Of a stretch of 22,504 nucleotides of DNA, positions 1-7,062 are shown one piece after another; position 1 is the first letter of the stretch, and the number at the start of each line of letters is the position of its first letter. Source of the stretch: an uncultured Collinsella sp. (GTDB taxonomy: Bacteria; Actinomycetota; Coriobacteriia; Coriobacteriales; Coriobacteriaceae). Under the pieces are notes generated by a model. That model saw nothing but the letters and a program-made list of their open reading frames with translations. It made no database searches and was not told the DNA's origin. Position numbers and translations under genes: made by a program. Where the stretch lies: contig CABSMS010000027.1 of assembly GCA_902478885.1 (NCBI GenBank), positions 1-22,504 on the forward strand, written 5' to 3'.

Positions 1-17
1 ATGTGTATAAGAGACAG
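1..17 (+). other. Tn5/Nextera mosaic-end adapter remnant (sequencing artefact)
   Basis: The first 17 bases, ATGTGTATAAGAGACAG, are identical to the 3' part of the hyperactive Tn5 mosaic end used in Nextera libraries (full mosaic end AGATGTGTATAAGAGACAG). The natural sequence starts at base 18. Translation across it gives the peptide MYKRQ, a familiar adapter-derived artefact at the start of predicted proteins. Any ORF that begins inside these bases is false. Confidence 0.96.
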
Positions 18-1040
18 TGGTATCGCCGTGCTATGTCGAATAATGAGCTGGCCGGGAATACGAATGGCAACGGTTTTGCCCGCCGTGCCCGCCTCGGGGA
101 CCGCATGCTCAAACACCTCGCGGCCACGTTGATGCAAGTCGAATCGAACGGTCGTAAGCTCGTTATGCGCGACAAAATCATCGAGCGAATCGTCGACACC
201 CACCACGCTCACGTCCTCGGGCACGCGCAGACCGCTATCGCGCAGCGCGGCAATCGCGCCATTTGCCATCTGGTCGTTTGCCGCGTAAATCGCCGTCATG
301 GTGCGGTCGTGCTCGGCCAGGTACCTGCCGGCCTCGTAGCCGCTGTTGGCAGACCAGTCGCCCTCAAGCGGCTCTGCCGGCTCGATGTGTTTACGCTCGA
401 GCGCATCCTGCCAACCGGCTCGACGAAATTGCTCGTCGACCGAGAACGACGGGCCGCCAATATAGCGAATCTGCTCGTGCCCCAGCTCAAACAGGTGATC
501 CATAAGCAATAGCGAGCAGCCGTAATGGTCGGAATCGACCGTGGTCACGCGCGGATGCGCGTACATGGTAACGATGACCGTGCCAATGCCCGGCAACGGA
601 TCGAACGTCTCAAAATCGGGCGCCATGCGACTCATACCGATGATGATGCCGTCCACCGGCAATGCGGCCATACGACGCGTGGCCTCGGCAAGCGAGAATT
701 CCTCGGTCTTGGACATCTCGACCAGCGTGATGGCGCAATTATGCTCGCGAGCAGCGCTGGCGATGCCATCGATCATTGAGAGGTTGCCAAACTTGGTGAC
801 ATCGTTGACGCACAGGCCGACCGAATGGTAACGGCCGTCGCGCAGCGAGCGACCGGCATAACTCGGACGAAAGCCGAGCTCTTGCATAGCGGCCTGCACG
901 CGCTGGCGCGTCTGCTCGTTAACGTTGGGCAAGCCGTTGGCGACGCGCGAAACCGTCTGCTGCGAAACGCCAGCAGCGCGGGCGACGTCGGCCATGGAGA
1001 CCGGACGCGTACCTGTATCGTTGGACGGGCGCCTTGCCAC
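18..1040 (-). CDS. LacI/GalR-family transcriptional regulator A (3' end missing), presumed regulator of galKT
   Basis: The reverse strand is open from a GTG at 1040 to the adapter boundary at 18 (341 codons, no stop). The N-terminal helix-turn-helix reads ADVARAAGVSQQTVSRV, followed by the hinge region (YAGRSLRDG) and a periplasmic-binding-protein-like effector domain with the family landmarks PVDGIIIGM, TVDSDHYG, YAANDQMANGAIAAL and PEDVSVVGVDDS. GTG 1040 is preferred over ATG 995: it has a GAAGGTGA-like ribosome site at correct spacing, and the ATG would leave almost no residues before the HTH. Comparison with regulator C, which ends STVRDIRG, shows that the visible HSTAIP end lacks only a few residues; the truncation is caused by the contig edge, not by mutation. 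It is divergent from galK, with CG-centred operators between them, so a role as galactose-responsive repressor of galKT is inferred. Confidence 0.9.
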
Positions 1041-1133
1041 AGGATCACCTTCACCCTTGCGAGATCTGAATAGCGTGAATGCCGGCCCGGGCAGTAATAC
1101 ATCCCGCGCCGAGGCCCGCTATCGTCGGACGCA

Positions 1134-1147
1134 TGTTAACGTACTCT
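1134..1147 (+). promoter_or_regulatory. LacI-type operator O3 (TGTTAACGTACTCT)
   Basis: This 14-mer matches the galK-proximal operator at 1321-1334 in 13 of 14 positions. It lies about 95 bp upstream of the regulator A start, a position suited to autoregulation or to DNA looping with the two sites near galK (centres 123 and 187 bp away). Confidence 0.6.
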
Positions 1148-1256
1148 ACTTTTTCTATCTGCATCTCTTCTGCTTTATAAGTCCATACGGCAGTACCGTT
1201 CACGGCTGTATTTCTACCGATTACCAGATTCTCAAAAAGTGACAAGCGATGTGTTA

Positions 1257-1270
1257 TGAGTACGTTAACA
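1257..1270 (-). promoter_or_regulatory. LacI-type operator O2 (TGAGTACGTTAACA)
   Basis: This is the exact reverse complement of O1. The identity extends over 17 bases: 1253-1269 is the perfect reverse complement of 1322-1338. It is a CG-centred imperfect palindrome with half-sites TGTTAA and TGAGTA, the architecture expected for a LacI-family dimer whose hinge helices insert at a central CpG. Confidence 0.75.
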
Positions 1271-1320
1271 TAGCCCGTAACGTGCGGTATCGTGAACACT
1301 TGGTTCATGCCGCTTCAAGT

Positions 1321-1334
1321 TGTTAACGTACTCA
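1321..1334 (+). promoter_or_regulatory. LacI-type operator O1 (TGTTAACGTACTCA), galK proximal
   Basis: This CG-centred operator lies 45 bp upstream of the galK start codon. Its centre is 64 bp (about six helical turns) from that of O2, so two bound dimers would face the same side of the helix. The rest of the 338-bp gap 1041-1378 holds no gene; I could not place a convincing -35/-10 pair in it. Confidence 0.75.
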
Positions 1335-1378
1335 TAACGACGCAAAACCCACCCGTGCGCGCCAAGGAAAGGACTCCC

Positions 1379-2584
1379 ATGACCACCCCCGACGAAAAGA
1401 CATTCGCCACGCTCACCAAGCTGTTCGAGAAGGAGTTTGGCCCCATCGGCGACCGCCAGGTGCTCTACGTGCACGCGCCCGGCCGTTCCGAGATCAGCGG
1501 CAACCACACCGACCACGAGGGTGGCCACGTTATCGCCGGTTCGCTCGATGTCGCTGTCGACGGCATCGCCGTGGCAACCGACTCCAACAAGGTTCGCGTC
1601 GACGACGAGGGCTATCCTACGTTTGAGATCACGCTCGACACGCTGGATGTTCAGGAGTCCGAGAAGGGCACGTCCGCAAGCCTCGTCCGCGGCATGGCCC
1701 ACGAAATCGCTGCTCTTGGCGTTGAGCCCCACGGCTTCGACTTCGCCTTCACCTGCTCCGTCCCCTCGGGCGGCGGCCTTTCCAGCTCTGCCGCCGTCGA
1801 GGCCGCGTACGGTCGTGCCATGGAAACCCTCTGGGGCGCACCCGCCATCGAGCCCGTCACGCTCGCTCAGATGAGCCAGCGCACCGAGAACAACTATTAC
1901 GGCAAGCCCTGCGGTCTGATGGACCAGGCCGCCGTGTGCCTGGGTGGCCTCGCCTACATGGACTTTGAGGACCAGGCTCAGCCTAAGACCCAGAAGCTCG
2001 AGCTCAACTTTGAGGATCACGGTTATGCGCTTGTGCTCGTTAAAGTGGGCGCCGACCACGTGGCCGCCACCGACGACTACGCCGCCGTTCCGCGCGAGAT
2101 GCAGGACGTTGCCGCCGAGTTTGGCAAGGCACGCCTGTGCGAGGTAAACGTTGCCGACTTTGACGCCAAGCTCCCCGAGCTGCGTGCCAAGCTGGGCGAC
2201 CGTGCCTGCCTGCGCGCCGTTCACTACTGGTACGAGAACGGCCTGGTCGACAAGCGCTGGGCTGCTCTGAACGCCGGCGACATCGATCAGTTCCTGGTCC
2301 TGACGCGCGAGTCCGGCGCCAGCTCTGCCATGTACCTACAGAATGTCGTTGCCAAGCTGGGCTCCGAGCAGCCCTCGATGTATGCCCTGGCACTGGCCGA
2401 GCACGTGCTCGACGGCCGTGGCGCCGTCCGTATCCACGGTGGCGGCTTTGGTGGCACCATCCAGGCCTTCGTGCCGCTCGACCTGGTCGACACCTTTATC
2501 ACCAAGATGAACGGCTGGCTAGGCGAGGGCTCTGCCCGCCACTACGCAATTTCTGACAAGGGGGCTTACGCGGCATGGCTGTAA
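1379..2584 (+). CDS. galK: Galactokinase (GHMP kinase family)
   Basis: The predicted 401-residue cytoplasmic enzyme phosphorylates galactose to galactose-1-phosphate, the first step of the Leloir pathway. GHMP landmarks appear in order: the galactokinase signature GRSEISGNHTDHEGG at residues 35-49 (a variant of the textbook GRxNLIGEHTDYNGG), the ATP-binding loop PSGGGLSSSAA at about 129-139, the LMDQAA segment near 180, and the C-terminal RIHGGGFGGTIQAF. The ATG at 1379 is chosen because AAAGGA precedes it at good spacing; upstream in-frame codons run through operator O1. Its 3' end overlaps galT, so the two genes are co-transcribed and probably translationally coupled. The divergent LacI-type gene and the operators just upstream indicate galactose-responsive repression (inferred). 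Confidence 0.95.
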   Translation: MTTPDEKTFATLTKLFEKEFGPIGDRQVLYVHAPGRSEISGNHTDHEGGHVIAGSLDVAVDGIAVATDSNKVRVDDEGYPTFEITLDTLDVQESEKGTSASLVRGMAHEIAALGVEPHGFDFAFTCSVPSGGGLSSSAAVEAAYGRAMETLWGAPAIEPVTLAQMSQRTENNYYGKPCGLMDQAAVCLGGLAYMDFEDQAQPKTQKLELNFEDHGYALVLVKVGADHVAATDDYAAVPREMQDVAAEFGKARLCEVNVADFDAKLPELRAKLGDRACLRAVHYWYENGLVDKRWAALNAGDIDQFLVLTRESGASSAMYLQNVVAKLGSEQPSMYALALAEHVLDGRGAVRIHGGGFGGTIQAFVPLDLVDTFITKMNGWLGEGSARHYAISDKGAYAAWL

Positions 2585-4203
2585 TGACTGACGTGCGCGA
2601 GGCCGCGCAGAACCTGATCGAGTACGCTATCCACCGATCGATGATCGGCCAGGACGATCGCATCTGGGCGTATAACACCATTCTCGAGTGCATCGGTGCT
2701 ACGGGCCCGGCGCTCGACATGGCCTGGGCGCTCCAGGTCGAGAAACTCTCGCTCTTGCACCCCGACACCCTGCCCAACTTTGACCTTGAAGGCACACTTG
2801 CCGCGCTTTCCGAGGCCGCCGTTGCCAACGGTGCTGCCGAGGATACGGCATCGGGCCGCGATCGCATCGCCATGCGCATCATGGGTGTGCTGATGCCGAG
2901 GCCTTCGGTTGTAAACGAGGAATTCAACGGCCGTATGGGCGTCAACGAGCCCCGCGCCGCGACCGACTGGTTCTACGGTCTGTGCTGCGACGCCGGCTAC
3001 GTGCGTCGTGCCGCCATCGCGCGCAATATCAAATGGAGCACCCCCACCAACTGGGGCGACCTGGAGATCACAATCAACCTGTCAAAGCCCGAAAAGGATC
3101 CGCGCGACATTGCCGCGGCCGGCGCCGCAAAGAACACGGGCGAGAAGTATCCCGCCTGTCAGCTCTGCATTGAAAACGAGGGCTACCCCGGACGCTCCGC
3201 CGCAGCCGACGGTGGCGCTCACCCCGCCCGCCAGAATCTGCGCGTTATCCCCATTAAGCTCGACGGCGAGCGCTGGGGCTTCCAATACAGCCCGTACGCG
3301 TACTTTAACGAGCACTGCATTGCCATGAGCTCCGAGCATCGTCCGATGCACGTCGACCGCAAGGGGCTGACCTGCCTGCTCGACTTTGTCGACCTGTTCC
3401 CGCACTACTTTATTGGCTCCAACGCCGACCTGCCCATCGTGGGCGGCTCGATTCTGTCGCACGACCACTTCCAGGGCGGCGCGCACGAGTTCCCCATGAT
3501 GCACGCCGCCGAGGTCTCGCAGTTTAGCATGCCCGGCTTTGACCAGGTCAGCGGTACCGTGTTGCAGTGGCCGCTTTCGGTGCTGCGACTGCGCTCGCAC
3601 GACCGCGCCCAGCTGCTCGACGCCACCGAGAAGATTATCCTCGCCTGGCGCGAGTGGACCGATGAGTCGGTGGGCGTCATCGCGCACACAGCCGACGGCG
3701 TGGCCCACAACACCGTGACGCCCGTCATTCGCCGCGCGGACTCCCGCGGCAACGCCGGCGGCGAGATTTACGAGGCCTACCTGGCGCTTCGCTGCAATAT
3801 CACGACCGACGAGCACCCGCTAGGCGTTTTCCACCCACATGCCGAGTACCACCACATTAAGAAGGAGAACATCGGCCTGATCGAAGTCATGGGCCTGGCC
3901 ATTTTGCCGCCGCGCCTGGTTCCCGAGCTTGGCGCTGTCCGTGAGCATCTGCTGGCAGCCAAGGTCGATGCCAGCTACGACCTTGCCGGTGCGCTCGAGG
4001 GCGATGATCTTTGCCGCAGCCACGCCGCATGGGCTGAGGACGTCTTTGCCCGCCGCGCCGACGAGCTTACGGCCGACAACGCCATCGATATCCTGCACGA
4101 GGAGGTCGGCGTGGTGTTTGGCCACGTGCTCGACAACGCCGGCGTCTTTAAGTGGGACGAGGCAGGACGTGCCGCCCAGCAGCGCTTTATCGACTCGCTG
4201 TAG
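2575..4203 (+). CDS. galT: Galactose-1-phosphate uridylyltransferase, class II
   Basis: The 542-residue product exchanges UMP between UDP-glucose and galactose-1-phosphate. It belongs to the Gram-positive class II GalT family (GalP_UDP_transf plus C-terminal domain), which is longer than the E. coli type. The catalytic histidine motif HDHFQ is at residues 296-300 within GGSILSHDHFQGG, and conserved segments such as KWSTPTNWGDLEI and HPHAEYHHIKKENIGLIEVMG are present. ATG 2575 overlaps the last 10 bases of galK and has AGGGGG about 10 bases upstream. A second ATG at 2584, overlapping the galK stop as TAATG, would remove three residues and is a possible alternative. A strong terminator follows at 4258. 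No galE or phosphoglucomutase gene is in the window. Confidence 0.94.
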   Translation: MAVMTDVREAAQNLIEYAIHRSMIGQDDRIWAYNTILECIGATGPALDMAWALQVEKLSLLHPDTLPNFDLEGTLAALSEAAVANGAAEDTASGRDRIAMRIMGVLMPRPSVVNEEFNGRMGVNEPRAATDWFYGLCCDAGYVRRAAIARNIKWSTPTNWGDLEITINLSKPEKDPRDIAAAGAAKNTGEKYPACQLCIENEGYPGRSAAADGGAHPARQNLRVIPIKLDGERWGFQYSPYAYFNEHCIAMSSEHRPMHVDRKGLTCLLDFVDLFPHYFIGSNADLPIVGGSILSHDHFQGGAHEFPMMHAAEVSQFSMPGFDQVSGTVLQWPLSVLRLRSHDRAQLLDATEKIILAWREWTDESVGVIAHTADGVAHNTVTPVIRRADSRGNAGGEIYEAYLALRCNITTDEHPLGVFHPHAEYHHIKKENIGLIEVMGLAILPPRLVPELGAVREHLLAAKVDASYDLAGALEGDDLCRSHAAWAEDVFARRADELTADNAIDILHEEVGVVFGHVLDNAGVFKWDEAGRAAQQRFIDSL

Positions 4204-4257
4204 AGCACAGACCCGGACGCTCAACGGCAGCCCCCACGACATAGCCACCTACACGAC

Positions 4258-4298
4258 AACGGCGCCCGCCGGCAACATCGCCGGCGGGCGCCGTTTTC
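4258..4298 (+). terminator. Intrinsic terminator of galKT
   Basis: A perfect 16-bp GC-rich stem (4258-4273 pairing with 4280-4295) with a 6-base AACATC loop runs into TTTTCT. It lies 54 bp after the galT stop codon and closes the galKT operon. Confidence 0.92.
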
Positions 4299-4329
4299 TG
4301 ATGCAAGGGTAGCTAATTTGCACCAAAAC

Positions 4330-4364
4330 AAGGAGTGTTCCAAACTGCCGGCAGAGAAGGAGCG
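4330..4364 (+). repeat. Left copy of 35-bp direct repeat flanking the ATPase gene
   Basis: The sequence beginning AAGGAGTGTTCCAAACTGCC matches 5840-5874 in 30 of 35 positions, in the same orientation. The two copies bracket the DUF4143-type ATPase gene together with its tandem-repeat leader, suggesting a dispersed intergenic repeat or the borders of an inserted cassette. Confidence 0.8.
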
Positions 4365-4384
4365 CCCCAGGTGCCGACCTAAAC

Positions 4385-4471
4385 CCCACATTATTCGATG
4401 GAAAAACGTGGTTACCTCCCACATTATTCGATGGAAAAACGTGGTTTACTCCCACATTTTTCGATGGAAAG
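4385..4471 (+). repeat. 33-bp tandem repeat, about 2.6 copies
   Basis: Units start at 4385, 4418 and 4451 with exact 33-bp periodicity. Each begins CCCACATTATTCGATGG (TTTTTC in the third unit), and units 1 and 2 continue AAAAACGTGGTT; unit 3 diverges after about 4470. Within units 1 and 2, CCACATT can pair with AACGTGG (one G-U) to form a small hairpin. The array sits directly upstream of the ATPase promoter. There are no unique spacers between units, so it is not a CRISPR. Confidence 0.9.
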
Positions 4472-4490
4472 ACCAAGACGGTCTTATACT
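4469..4490 (+). promoter_or_regulatory. Putative ATPase promoter with inverted repeat in the spacer
   Basis: TATACT at 4485-4490 is a good -10 candidate 24 bp before the ATPase start codon. Immediately upstream, AAGACC (4469-4474) and GGTCTT (4480-4485) form a perfect 6-bp inverted repeat with a 5-base loop, a position typical for a repressor site. The -35 box is weak and would fall in the third tandem repeat unit. The assignment is inference. Confidence 0.4.
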
Positions 4491-4513
4491 AACCATGATC
4501 GTTAGGGGGCAGT

Positions 4514-5815
4514 ATGCAGCGACAGCTAATGGACGAACTCATCGCTTGGAAATCTAGGTCAAACCGCAAGCCCCTCCTGCTTAAGGGGGCCCGCCAGACG
4601 GGAAAAACCTGGCTTCTCAACGAATTCGCAGGCCAGCAGTATCAAAACGTCATCCATTTTGACTTTATGCTCGAACCGGGCGCACGTTCGCTGTTCGACG
4701 GAAGCCTTGACCCCAAACGCATCATCTCCCAGATAGAGCTCCTGCGCGGCCAGACCATAACGCCGACAGACACGCTCATCATCTTCGACGAAATCCAAGA
4801 GGCACCGCGTGGCATCACCTCGCTCAAATACTTCAACGAGCTGGCGCCGGAATACCATATCATGGCAGCCGGCTCCTATATGGGGCTCGCGCTCCGACGC
4901 GAAAACGAGTCGTTCCCCGTCGGCAAGATCGACCAGCTTACCATGCGCCCCATGGGGTTTGTCGAGTTCGTTCGTGCCGTCGATGGCGATCCGCTCGCAG
5001 ATGCCATCCTTGCCGCAGACATGGACCTGCTGGCGAACGTTTCCGAAAAGCTCGAGCGCCTGCTCAAGGAATACCTCGTTGTCGGTGGCATGCCAGAAGT
5101 TGTCTCCGCTTTCGCCGCCTCCCACGATTTCATCGAGGCCCGCAGGCTTCAGCAGCAAATCATCGAAGCTTATGAATCCGATTTTGGCAAGCATGCGCCA
5201 GCCCGCATCGTCGAGCGCATGAGGCTGGTTTGGAAATCCCTTCCCGGCCAGCTCGCAAAGGAAAACAAGAAGTTCGTCTACGGCGCGCTTCGTCCCGGGG
5301 CGCGCGCACGCGATTTTGAGGAAAGCCTCCAGTGGCTCATGGACTATGGAATCGTTCATAAGGTACCACGTGTTTCCGCCCTAAGAGCACCGCTCACAAG
5401 CTACGAGGATCTCTCGGGCTTCAAGCTGTTCTGCATCGACACCGGCATCCTCGGAGCACTCTCCGGCCTCACGCCAGCCATTGTTCTGAACGGGCCCGCT
5501 GTTTTTACGGAGTTCAAAGGCTCGCTGACCGAGCAATACGTCGCACAGGAGCTTTTGCTCCAAGGCAATACCCCCGCGTATTGGTCATCCTCCTCCGGCA
5601 ATGCAGAGACTGACTTTGCCGTCGACCATGCGGGGACCGTGCTTCCGCTCGAGGTCAAGGCGGCAGAGAATCTCAAAGCAAAGAGCCTGAGGATTGCCTG
5701 CGAGAAGTTCAAGCTCGAGCGCTGCGTGAGAACATCGTTAGCGGCATATAGAGACGAAGGCACGCTCGTCAATATTCCGCTCTGGGAGATTGGGCAAATC
5801 GACAAGCTGGCATAG
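4514..5815 (+). CDS. AAA-type ATP-binding protein with DUF4143-like C-terminal domain
   Basis: The 433-residue product is a predicted cytoplasmic ATPase. The N-terminal AAA domain has a Walker A GARQTGKT (residues 25-32) and a Walker B LIIFDEIQ near 95, followed by a sensor-like AAGSYMGLAL segment. The C-terminal part has the ETDFAVDHAG...LPLEVKA pattern seen in DUF4143 proteins, which resembles a PD-(D/E)XK nuclease core (D, then E-x-K). The start at 4514 follows AGGGGG. The family is widespread in gut bacteria and archaea, often as scattered multicopy genes, and its function is not established; suggestions include roles with mobile elements or stress. Nothing links it to sugar metabolism: it splits the gal and lac genes and is flanked by direct repeats, which suggests insertion. 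Confidence 0.88.
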   Translation: MQRQLMDELIAWKSRSNRKPLLLKGARQTGKTWLLNEFAGQQYQNVIHFDFMLEPGARSLFDGSLDPKRIISQIELLRGQTITPTDTLIIFDEIQEAPRGITSLKYFNELAPEYHIMAAGSYMGLALRRENESFPVGKIDQLTMRPMGFVEFVRAVDGDPLADAILAADMDLLANVSEKLERLLKEYLVVGGMPEVVSAFAASHDFIEARRLQQQIIEAYESDFGKHAPARIVERMRLVWKSLPGQLAKENKKFVYGALRPGARARDFEESLQWLMDYGIVHKVPRVSALRAPLTSYEDLSGFKLFCIDTGILGALSGLTPAIVLNGPAVFTEFKGSLTEQYVAQELLLQGNTPAYWSSSSGNAETDFAVDHAGTVLPLEVKAAENLKAKSLRIACEKFKLERCVRTSLAAYRDEGTLVNIPLWEIGQIDKLA

Positions 5816-5839
5816 GCGCTGTGGAGGGGGGTGCCCCGT

Positions 5840-5874
5840 AAGGAGTGTCCCAAGCTGCCGGCAAAAAAGGAACG
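5840..5874 (+). repeat. Right copy of 35-bp direct repeat flanking the ATPase gene
   Basis: This copy (AAGGAGTGTCCCAAGCTGCC...) matches 4330-4364 in 30 of 35 positions and starts 25 bp after the ATPase stop codon. The remaining convergent gap 5816-6073 holds no gene, only this repeat and two hairpins. Confidence 0.8.
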
Positions 5875-5967
5875 TCTCTATCTGCCGCATTCCCGAAGCA
5901 AGGCGACGCCGATGTTTTGGCAACGACAGCGAGCGGGTCGCATTTGAGACAAGGTGACGTGAAACGA

Positions 5968-5996
5968 AAGGGCGCTGACCTTCTGGTCGCGCCCTT
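5968..5996 (-). terminator. Probable terminator of the lacABXC operon
   Basis: AAGGGCGC-T-GACC pairs with GGTCGCGCCCTT around a 4-base loop (12 pairs, one bulge). Read on the reverse strand, the stem is followed by TTTCGTTT, a modest U-rich tail suited to ending transcription from lacC. Read on the forward strand there is no U tract. Confidence 0.5.
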
Positions 5997-6044
5997 GAAG
6001 TTGAACGTCAGATTGTCCAAATGCGGCCCGCGCAGCGTCGAGCG

Positions 6045-6072
6045 GTTACGGCGTTTGGTAAAACGCCGTAAC
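6045..6072. repeat. Perfect hairpin abutting the lacC stop codon
   Basis: GTTACGGCGTTT (6045-6056) pairs perfectly with AAACGCCGTAAC (6061-6072) around a 4-base loop. It begins one base past the lacC stop codon and has no U tract on the lacC strand, so it may act as an mRNA-stabilising or REP-like element rather than a terminator. Confidence 0.7.
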
Positions 6073-6073
6073 T

Positions 6074-7009
6074 TTAAAGCTCCGTTACTTCAACGTTGTT
6101 GTAGATCTCGTCCCAGCGGTCCATGACCAGGTGGCCGGTCTTGGGATCCATGGCGTTGAGCTTGCCGCAGGTATTGGCGGTCTTGAGCACCGTGACATCG
6201 TCGGCGCCGGCAGCAATGGCATGCGCAAAGCCGGCGATGGTCGAGTCGCCGGAACCCGTCGCGTTCACAGCCGCAATCGCGGGCGTCTTGGCACGGAACG
6301 CACGACCCTCATGGAAGCCCACCGAACCGGCAGCGCCCATCGAAACGACGACCCAGGGGATACCGGCAAAGCGGTCATCGGCGGCAAGCGCCTCGCGCAG
6401 GGCATCGACATCATCGGTCGTAAAGGACGTACCCAGCAGGCCGTTAATCTCGGTCAGGTTGGGCTTTACGAGCTCAGGCTTAGCGTCGGACTCCAGCGCG
6501 GCCTCCAGCGATGCACCCGAGGTGTCGAGCAGCACCTTGGCGCCCGCCTCCTCGGCGATCTTGACGAGCTCGGCATAGTAGCCGGCATCGACGCCACGCG
6601 GCAGCGAGCCCGAAAGCGTCACAACGTCCGCCTTCGCTGCAAGCTCGGCAAACTTGGCCGTAAAGGCCTCGAGCTCGGCCGGGGCGATCTGCGGGCCGCT
6701 CTCCAAAAGCTCGGTCTGATTGCCCTCGTGCAGAATATTCAAGCAAATGCGCGTCTCACCGGCGATGGGCACAAAGTCGTTCTTGACGCCGTCGGCATCC
6801 ATAAGCTCGGCCATATAGGCACCCATGTGGCCGCCGAGCAGACCGGTCGCGAGCACATCGTCGCCCAACTGCAGCAGCACACGGCTCACGTTGAGGCCCT
6901 TGCCGCCAGCGGTCTTTTCGGGCGTCACACGGTTAACATCGTCGATGATCAGCTTGTCGAGCTGATAGCGCGTATCAATCGACGGGTTCATGGTAACGGT
7001 CAGAATCAT
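6074..7009 (-). CDS. lacC: Tagatose-6-phosphate kinase (PfkB family)
   Basis: The 311-residue cytoplasmic kinase would convert tagatose-6-phosphate to tagatose-1,6-bisphosphate. PfkB landmarks are the N-terminal TVTMNPSIDTRYQLD, the sugar-binding GGKGLNVSRVLLQLG around residues 37-51, and the C-terminal NATGSGDSTIAGFAHA with the catalytic-base aspartate at residue 255. Length and motifs also fit 1-phosphofructokinase, a close relative; location with lacA and lacB favours LacC. ATG 7009 is preferred over the upstream in-frame ATG at 7051 because AGGAG lies six bases before it. It is the last gene of the lacA-lacB-lacX-lacC series, 53 bp after lacX. The usual partner lacD (tagatose-bisphosphate aldolase) is absent from the window. 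Confidence 0.88.
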   Translation of the reverse strand: MILTVTMNPSIDTRYQLDKLIIDDVNRVTPEKTAGGKGLNVSRVLLQLGDDVLATGLLGGHMGAYMAELMDADGVKNDFVPIAGETRICLNILHEGNQTELLESGPQIAPAELEAFTAKFAELAAKADVVTLSGSLPRGVDAGYYAELVKIAEEAGAKVLLDTSGASLEAALESDAKPELVKPNLTEINGLLGTSFTTDDVDALREALAADDRFAGIPWVVVSMGAAGSVGFHEGRAFRAKTPAIAAVNATGSGDSTIAGFAHAIAAGADDVTVLKTANTCGKLNAMDPKTGHLVMDRWDEIYNNVEVTEL

Positions 7010-7062
7010 GTTGAACTCCTGTTCCGGGGCGGCATGACCCGCCCCAAACATACGATAACTCG

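Noticed and set aside
4385..4471. Possible CRISPR array
   Set aside because: The units are head-to-tail with no unique spacers and no cas genes are nearby; it is a simple tandem repeat.
4249..4476. 75-codon reverse-strand ORF through the 33-bp repeats as a real gene
   Set aside because: It is repetitive, runs through the left flanking repeat and the galT terminator, and lacks a clear ribosome site; kept only as a question under the tandem-repeat finding.
5909..5930. TTTTGGCAACGACAGC as another LacI-type operator
   Set aside because: Only one half-site matches and it lies between convergent gene ends with no promoter to control.
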